A DNA stretch of 6,029 nucleotides from JBFLXN01 sp040755715 [NCBI: Candidatus Edwardsbacteria bacterium] (GTDB lineage: Bacteria; Edwardsbacteria; AC1; JBFLXN01), in contig JBFLXN010000163.1 of the NCBI GenBank assembly GCA_040755715.1, forward strand, positions 1 through 6,029, given 5' to 3'. Shown one piece after another: positions 1-3,475 of the stretch. A program made the translations under genes and the position numbers. The notes beneath the pieces are model-generated. The model ran no database searches. It saw nothing but the letters and a program-made list of their open reading frames with translations, and was not told where the DNA came from. Numbering within the stretch: position 1 is the stretch's first letter; the number at the start of each line of letters is the position of its first letter.

Positions 1-37
1 TGAAGTTATTTCAAATTTCCAAATATTTAGGTGATAG

Positions 38-113
38 TTTGCACCGAAATCGGAAAAGCTAACAAACATATTGATATTTCAGCGTCTTCCTTTAAAATTT
101 GCACCGAAATCGG
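38..113. repeat. Pair of 16-bp direct repeats carrying a palindrome, 60 bp apart
   Basis: The 16-mer tttgcaccgaaatcgg occurs at 38-53 and again, exactly, at 98-113. Each copy contains a small inverted repeat. In the second copy it is ACCGA-AA-TCGGT (103-114), a perfect 5-bp dyad; in the first the outermost pair is lost (43-54). After the exact part the two copies remain loosely alike (aaagct/gaagcc, then an A-rich stretch), and both lead into catRttgaYa, the -35 region of a promoter-like element. A dyad repeated just upstream of two -35 boxes fits a regulator binding site. A dispersed short repeat is the alternative. The spacing is too regular for chance, but only two copies are visible, so this is not a CRISPR. 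Confidence 0.7.
71..98 (+). promoter_or_regulatory. Upstream promoter-like element (weaker copy)
   Basis: TTGATA at 71-76 and TAAAAT at 93-98 are separated by 16 bp. The element occupies the same place relative to the first 16-bp repeat as the stronger promoter does to the second repeat, so it appears to be the other half of a duplicated module. Whether it fires is unknown. Its -10 box abuts the second repeat, so a protein bound there could block it. Confidence 0.4.
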
Positions 114-133
114 TGAAGCCCCAAAAAAACATC

Positions 134-162
134 TTGACAAATGAGAATTTTAATGCTAAAAT
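134..162 (+). promoter_or_regulatory. Sigma-70-type promoter for the NTF2-like/lipoprotein unit
   Basis: A perfect -35 TTGACA (134-139), a 17-bp spacer and a 5/6 -10 TAAAAT (157-162) are preceded by an extended -10 TG at 154-155. Transcription would start near 169, giving a leader of about 40 nt before the gene at 210. The second palindromic repeat ends about 20 bp upstream of the -35 box, a position suitable for an activator or upstream operator. Confidence 0.7.
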
Positions 163-209
163 TATAGCAAAAGCAAAAAATAAAGTCAAGAAAATAATCG
201 GAGAAAAGG

Positions 210-710
210 ATGAAAAAACTAAAACTACTCTCATTTTATATTTTCACACTATTTATATTTGTTTCTTCTGCCGGGGCTGCAAGAAAAGGGAATTCTTGCA
301 ACAGGTTGAGGAAACTTTCTGATAAGGAAAAAATTCAAATAGTCCTGAGTGAACTCCAACATTCTGCCCAACACCAAGAAAGAGAGAGATTTTTAATCCA
401 TTTTTCTAAGGATTATTCCGACGCTCAAAATAAGGGGCCGCAGTCCTTAAAATCAAAGGCAGAACATTTCTTTAGCAAATATCAGCCGAGAGAAAATAGA
501 CCTTTTGTTTACCTCTATGACCCAGAGATTAAAATTGATGGCAAAAATGCAGTAGTGAATTGTAAAGTCTTAGTTGACGCTTGTAGAACAGATAACGGTG
601 AGGCTTTTATGAGGGTTACTAAGGAAAAGATAAAGTTTATAAAAGAAGGCGAGTATTGGAAGATTATTGGCACAGAAAGACTTTTAACAGTTCTGGGAGA
701 AGAAGAATGA
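210..710 (+). CDS. Small secreted protein, probable NTF2-like fold
   Basis: 166 aa. The ATG at 210 follows GGAG (200-203) with 6 nt spacing. Residues 1-23 form a classic signal peptide: KKLK, a hydrophobic Phe/Leu/Ile core, then A-G-A before the likely cut at A23|A24. The mature part begins with an amphipathic helix (about 37-55) and a second helical stretch with aromatic residues. It then has alternating beta strands: YDPEIKIDGKNAVVNCKV, a gap, and VTKEKIKFIKEGEYWKIIGTERL at 136-158. Helices followed by a curved sheet ending in 'K(F/I)xKExxxWKIxG' are typical of the NTF2/SnoaL/DUF4440-like superfamily. No catalytic residues can be assigned, so a ligand-binding or scaffold role is as likely as an enzyme. 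It is the first gene of a two-gene unit behind a strong promoter, and its stop codon overlaps the next start. The fold is inferred from pattern only. Confidence 0.85.
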   Translation: MKKLKLLSFYIFTLFIFVSSAGAARKGNSCNRLRKLSDKEKIQIVLSELQHSAQHQERERFLIHFSKDYSDAQNKGPQSLKSKAEHFFSKYQPRENRPFVYLYDPEIKIDGKNAVVNCKVLVDACRTDNGEAFMRVTKEKIKFIKEGEYWKIIGTERLLTVLGEEE

Positions 711-1630
711 AGATATTGCATGTAGGGGCGACTTGGCAAGTCGCCCTAGTTCTGTTATTTCTTTTGGTAGGTTGTAGTAAAAAGAAGAATCCTGTTGATT
801 CATCATCAGGTAGTGGTAGTGTCTATGGCAAGGCTGTCCTTCAAAATGAGACGAACAGTTCTGGAATAGAGGTCTTTCTCTCTGGAAAATATTTTTATTC
901 TACCACTACTGATAGCACCGGGAGTTATCGGTTTTACGGGGTGAAACCCGATACCTATAAAGCAATGGCGATGAAGGCAGGATATTATTTGAATGCAGTA
1001 ACTAAGAATATAATAGTGGAAGCAGGAAGAGTTACTTCGGTTTCAGATATTATTCTAGGAGATAGTATTCCTAAAGTTATTTTAACTTCTGTCCAGTCTG
1101 ATTCGCCTTCAACGGATATTGAGATTTATTTCAATGCCTTAATGGACACAAATTCTGTGGAAAGTGCATTTTCTATAAGTTGCCCATCCTATCTACAGGT
1201 TTTTTACACGCTCGGGGTTATTCCTGAAAGGGATGGAATTTTGCTTCACTGGGCTACTGTCGGAGAAATAAATACTTCACGTTGGAATATTGAGCGGTCA
1301 TTCTTTGCAGATTCTAATTATACCCTGCTTGTTACGATTCCTAGTCAAGGAACTTCTCCTGATACCTTTGAGTATCGTTGGACAGACCAGAACATAGTTC
1401 ACGATGTCATCTATTTTTATCGTCTGGGTCAGGTTGACATAAGTGGAAACACAACTTACTATGGTCCAGTTTCAGCGATGCATTCCATCTGGAAAAACAA
1501 AGGTTCTCTGTTAAAGTTTCGGGCAACATTTTTGCCTCAAACGAGTTATACAGTTGTCATAACTTCAAGTGCCAAAGATATAACTGGGAAGAATCTGAAA
1601 CCATATTCTTATGTAGTCAGCGGACCGTAG
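707..1630 (+). CDS. Surface lipoprotein with carboxypeptidase-regulatory-like, Big_5-like and Fn3-like domains
   Basis: 307 aa from the ATG at 707, which overlaps the previous stop as ATGA and has GGGAG (695-699) 7 nt upstream. An in-frame ATG at 656 lies inside the preceding gene and would spoil the signal peptide, so it was rejected. Residues 1-22 are a lipoprotein signal ending L-V-G|C23; serine at +2 favours the outer membrane. A Ser/Gly-rich linker follows. Residues 38-118 look like a carboxypeptidase-regulatory-like beta sandwich (VYGKAV, TTTDSTGSYRFYGVKPDTY, IIVEAGRVT). Residues 122-167 resemble the first half of a bacterial Ig-like Big_5 domain (IEIYFNALMDTNSVESAFSI), and 259-307 its second half (LLKFRATFLPQTSYTVVIT, AKDITGKNL). 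Between them, 168-258 is Fn3-like (LLHWATVGEINTSRWNIERS, VIYFYRLGQVDISGNT). No catalytic site is visible; an adhesive or structural surface role is likely. A G+C-rich palindrome encodes part of the signal peptide. Confidence 0.9.
   Translation: MKILHVGATWQVALVLLFLLVGCSKKKNPVDSSSGSGSVYGKAVLQNETNSSGIEVFLSGKYFYSTTTDSTGSYRFYGVKPDTYKAMAMKAGYYLNAVTKNIIVEAGRVTSVSDIILGDSIPKVILTSVQSDSPSTDIEIYFNALMDTNSVESAFSISCPSYLQVFYTLGVIPERDGILLHWATVGEINTSRWNIERSFFADSNYTLLVTIPSQGTSPDTFEYRWTDQNIVHDVIYFYRLGQVDISGNTTYYGPVSAMHSIWKNKGSLLKFRATFLPQTSYTVVITSSAKDITGKNLKPYSYVVSGP
723..748. repeat. G+C-rich palindrome inside the lipoprotein signal-peptide codons
   Basis: GGGCGACTTG (726-735), a single G, and CAAGTCGCCC (737-746) form a perfect 10-bp inverted repeat. 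It extends to TA...TA at 723-748 if one G is bulged. The arms are 70% G+C in otherwise A+T-rich DNA. The form resembles small REP-like palindromes dispersed in many bacterial genomes. It encodes residues 6-14 (VGATWQVAL) of the lipoprotein. In the mRNA it would form a stable hairpin beginning 19 nt after the first base of the start codon. Confidence 0.75.
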
Positions 1631-1875
1631 GAAAAAGGGGATTTCCTAATTAGAAGTCAAAAGAAAAATTTGCACATCTTTACTTCTTATCTATAACTGA
1701 CGAAATTACGTCTATTTATGATGACAGGAAAATGCACTTTTTTAACGGAGAGCGCACATTTTTTTCTTGACGAGCATCGGGAGAAGACCCATTTTTACAA
1801 AGGCAAATTTTGGCATCTGCAAATTCATCCCCTAGAAATTGATAGAAAAATCAGCTTCGTTCCCCTTCTCTTTTA
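1631..1875. other. Intergenic stretch with no identifiable gene
   Basis: A+T-rich spacer after the lipoprotein gene. It contains T- and A-runs, a short direct repeat (gcacat followed by T-rich sequence near 1671 and 1754) and one ORF of about 52 codons (1718-1876) without a Shine-Dalgarno site or recognisable protein. No convincing terminator is present: the 7-bp dyad TAGGAAA/TTTCCTA (1628-1648) is A+T-rich and not followed by a T-run. Confidence 0.6.
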
Positions 1876-2183
1876 GAGACTGTGTCATAATAGAAGATGA
1901 AAGGGAAATAAAAGTCTTTGAATTAGGAATAAAAACAGGACATTCTCAAGTCTATTCTGCAAAATTGCTTGTTTTTGTTCCGCTAAAGTTCTAAAAATTT
2001 ATATAAAATGGGAACCCTTTGATTCTTTAACTCATAAACTTGGCAATAAGTGATGAAGTCCCAATAATGCTTATCACTCGTGCGATATTAAAGCAACCGA
2101 CCAGCAATGACATCTCTGCTTTAACTTCCTCAAGTTCCCTAAGTAGAAAGGCATTGACTCCTAAGTTTCGCTTTATATGTCCG
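1876..2183 (-). mobile_element. Remnant of an insertion sequence (transposase tail plus one terminus)
   Basis: The stretch begins on the plus strand with gagactgtgtcataat, which resembles the terminal inverted repeats ('...ACTGTGTCA...') of several DDE-transposase IS families. About 150 bp further in, the last ~50 codons of a transposase are read from the minus strand. The order, IS end, noncoding gap, then transposase C-terminus, is what the 3' end of an IS looks like. The 5' part of the transposase and the other terminus are missing, so this is an immobile relic. The right boundary is inferred: sequence shared with the leader of barrel-like gene B starts at about 2184. IS family is uncertain; IS1182-like is my best guess. 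Confidence 0.6.
2027..2183 (-). pseudogene. C-terminal fragment of a DDE transposase (IS1182-like)
   Basis: Read on the minus strand, the frame ending in TAA at 2029-2027 gives about 51 residues: GHIKRNLGVNAFLLR, then ELEEVKAEMSLL, then CFNIARVISIIG, then SSLIAKFMS. The pattern '(F/I)GxIKRxxGxxxFLLRGxExVxAExxLxxxxxNxxRxxxxxG' is characteristic of the C-terminus of IS1182/IS5-type DDE transposases, and the last glutamate of the DDE triad is normally near here (the E of VKAE is a candidate). The retained piece has no internal stop, so decay was by truncation, probably recent or not strongly eroded. The frame remains open to 2212, but the residues beyond GHIK (HCFLPI) fall in the leader and start of the next gene. 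No function is expected. Confidence 0.65.
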
Positions 2184-2197
2184 ATAGGAAGAAAACA

Positions 2198-2833
2198 ATG
2201 GAGGATACTAATTTAGTAAAGGCACTTTTAGTGATTTGTGCCTTGCTTAATACTAAAGAGGCATTAAGCCAAGAAAGTTATTATGATAGGCTTAATAGAA
2301 TTAAGAAAAATTCTGATAGTCTCCGTATTTCAGTGCCGGATACGAATAAACCAAGCAAATGTTTTTGGCTTGACTTAGGGACGGGACTAATATCTGAGTC
2401 TAAAGAGGGTTTTGTAATTGATATAAATTTAAATTATGCTGCAAAAAACCACATCCTTTCTGGGCAATTTGTGAATGCTGATGATTTCAGGATATTTGGA
2501 GGCGGTAAAGTAAGCTATGATTTTAGTTTCCTTTACGGAAGATATTATTCTAAGGAAAGGATATTTGCGTCAATTGCTACAGGACTAAGCTACGTTAAAG
2601 GATGGGCTTCTATTTGTGCAGCTACAGATTCAGGTGATGAGTTTAATGGGTTTGATTTTAGTTTAGGAGGTTCAATAAAAAGGCATTTTTCTACCATCGG
2701 GATACCTGTCAGAGCCCAAGTGATGATACGGTGGAAATATTTAGGTATAGGTCTCAGCGGCATCGTGAATATGAACTCTGAAAGGCCGTATCAGGGATTG
2801 CTTTTAAACATTTCACCTGGCAAACTAAAATAA
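2198..2833 (+). CDS. Exported beta-rich, barrel-like protein A
   Basis: 211 aa from the ATG at 2198, chosen over the ATG at 2177. It has AGGAAG (2186-2191) 6 nt upstream, and the similarity to the next gene begins here. Signal peptide: LVKALLVICALL then A22-L-S24|Q25, leaving glutamine at the mature N-terminus. C14 is not in a lipobox. The mature protein starts with a charged stretch (YYDRLNRIKK). It continues with alternating strand-like segments rich in Gly/Tyr/Phe: CFWLDLGTGLIS, VIDINLNYAA, SFLYGRYYS, ASIATGLSYV, GIPVRAQVMIRWKYLGIGLSGIVNMN, YQGLLLNIS. The size and alternation fit a small outer-membrane beta-barrel or a related envelope protein; I recognise no named family. It is the first gene of a three-gene unit, 16 nt from its paralogue. 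Its upstream DNA is an IS remnant, so its promoter is unclear. Confidence 0.85.
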   Translation: MEDTNLVKALLVICALLNTKEALSQESYYDRLNRIKKNSDSLRISVPDTNKPSKCFWLDLGTGLISESKEGFVIDINLNYAAKNHILSGQFVNADDFRIFGGGKVSYDFSFLYGRYYSKERIFASIATGLSYVKGWASICAATDSGDEFNGFDFSLGGSIKRHFSTIGIPVRAQVMIRWKYLGIGLSGIVNMNSERPYQGLLLNISPGKLK

Positions 2834-2837
2834 TAGG

Positions 2838-2846
2838 GAGGAGGGA
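2838..2846 (+). promoter_or_regulatory. Shine-Dalgarno site of gene B that points to an ATC start
   Basis: gaggaggga lies in the 16-nt gap after gene A's stop. Its last GGAGG ends 5 nt before ATC 2850, ideal for initiation there and much too far (more than 30 nt) from GTG 2883. This spacing is the main evidence for the non-standard start. Confidence 0.6.
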
Positions 2847-2849
2847 ACA

Positions 2850-3452
2850 ATCAAGATCAATAGTTTAGTAAAGGCACTTTTAGTGATTTGTGCCTTGCTT
2901 TGGGCTAAAGAGGCATTAAGCCAGGAAAGCTATTGGGATAGAATTAGAAGAATAAAAGCAACTCCCGATAGTAATAAAATAAAAGCAATTACAGACACTA
3001 CGTGTATATCAGACTCAAATGCTAGCAGACAAAAATATTATTGGGCAAATCTTGGGTTGTGGCTTTCAACAAAAACGCTAGAAGGTATATTTGATGTAAA
3101 CATAAATTATGCAGTAAAAAACAATATCTTTACTGGTCAGTATGAAGTTGTTACAGGGTCCACGCCTGATATATTAGTTAGATATGCAGAAGAGAGCCGA
3201 ACTTATGGTCTACTCTATGGCAGATATTATTCCAACGAATTAATGTTTGCGTCGTTATCTGGAGGATTTAGTCTCGTTTCTGTAGACGATGGAGTTAAAA
3301 AACGAACACATACAGTTGGCGTGCCGATAAAAGCGCAGTTGATGATTAGAGGAAAATATGTCGGATTTGGTATAAGCGGCCATGTAAATATGAACTCAAA
3401 AATGCCATACCAAAAAATTTGTTTGACTATTTCATTAGGTAAACTTGAATAA
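2850..3452 (+). CDS. Exported beta-rich, barrel-like protein B (paralogue of A), apparent ATC start
   Basis: The open frame is preceded by GGAGGAGGG (2838-2846), but the codon at the right distance is ATC (2850). It aligns exactly with the ATG of gene A (acaATG versus acaATC). No ATG, GTG or TTG lies in frame until GTG 2883, which has no Shine-Dalgarno site and would remove the positive end and part of the signal peptide. Counting from 2850 the protein is 200 aa (189 from 2883). The signal peptide LVKALLVICALL...EALS|Q is nearly identical to that of A. The mature part is clearly homologous but diverged: YWDRIRRIK, LLYGRYYS, VGVPIKAQLMIRGKYVGFGISGHVNMNS, PYQ, and a final GKLE (GKLK in A). B has different loops and lacks the insert around A's SICAATDSGDEF. 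Probably an envelope beta-barrel-like partner or variant of A; function unknown. Confidence 0.8.
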   Translation: MKINSLVKALLVICALLWAKEALSQESYWDRIRRIKATPDSNKIKAITDTTCISDSNASRQKYYWANLGLWLSTKTLEGIFDVNINYAVKNNIFTGQYEVVTGSTPDILVRYAEESRTYGLLYGRYYSNELMFASLSGGFSLVSVDDGVKKRTHTVGVPIKAQLMIRGKYVGFGISGHVNMNSKMPYQKICLTISLGKLE

Positions 3453-3475
3453 ATTTATGAAGGAGGGAATTGAAA

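Noticed and set aside
38-113. CRISPR array
   Set aside because: Only two 16-bp repeats are present, with a spacer that itself carries promoter elements and partial similarity; there is no array and no cas gene.
71-322. 83-codon ORF overlapping the promoter and the start of the NTF2-like gene
   Set aside because: It starts with TTG at the -35 of the upstream promoter, has no SD, runs through the regulatory repeats and overlaps the well-supported gene at 210.
515-739. Minus-strand ORF across the end of the NTF2-like gene
   Set aside because: It is antisense to two supported genes, with no SD and no recognisable protein.
1628-1648. Possible terminator hairpin TAGGAAA...TTTCCTA after the lipoprotein gene
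   Set aside because: The 7-bp stem is A+T-rich with a 7-nt loop, and no T-run follows, so it is not a convincing intrinsic terminator.
1718-1876. About 52-codon ORF beginning MMTGKCTFL
   Set aside because: No SD, no recognisable domain, a composition like the surrounding spacer, and its end runs into the IS terminus.
2002-2009. TATAAAAT as a -10 box for the barrel/hydrolase operon
   Set aside because: No acceptable -35 lies 16-18 bp upstream. The other candidate, TTGACT at 2154-2159, lacks a good -10 and would start transcription at about the SD site.
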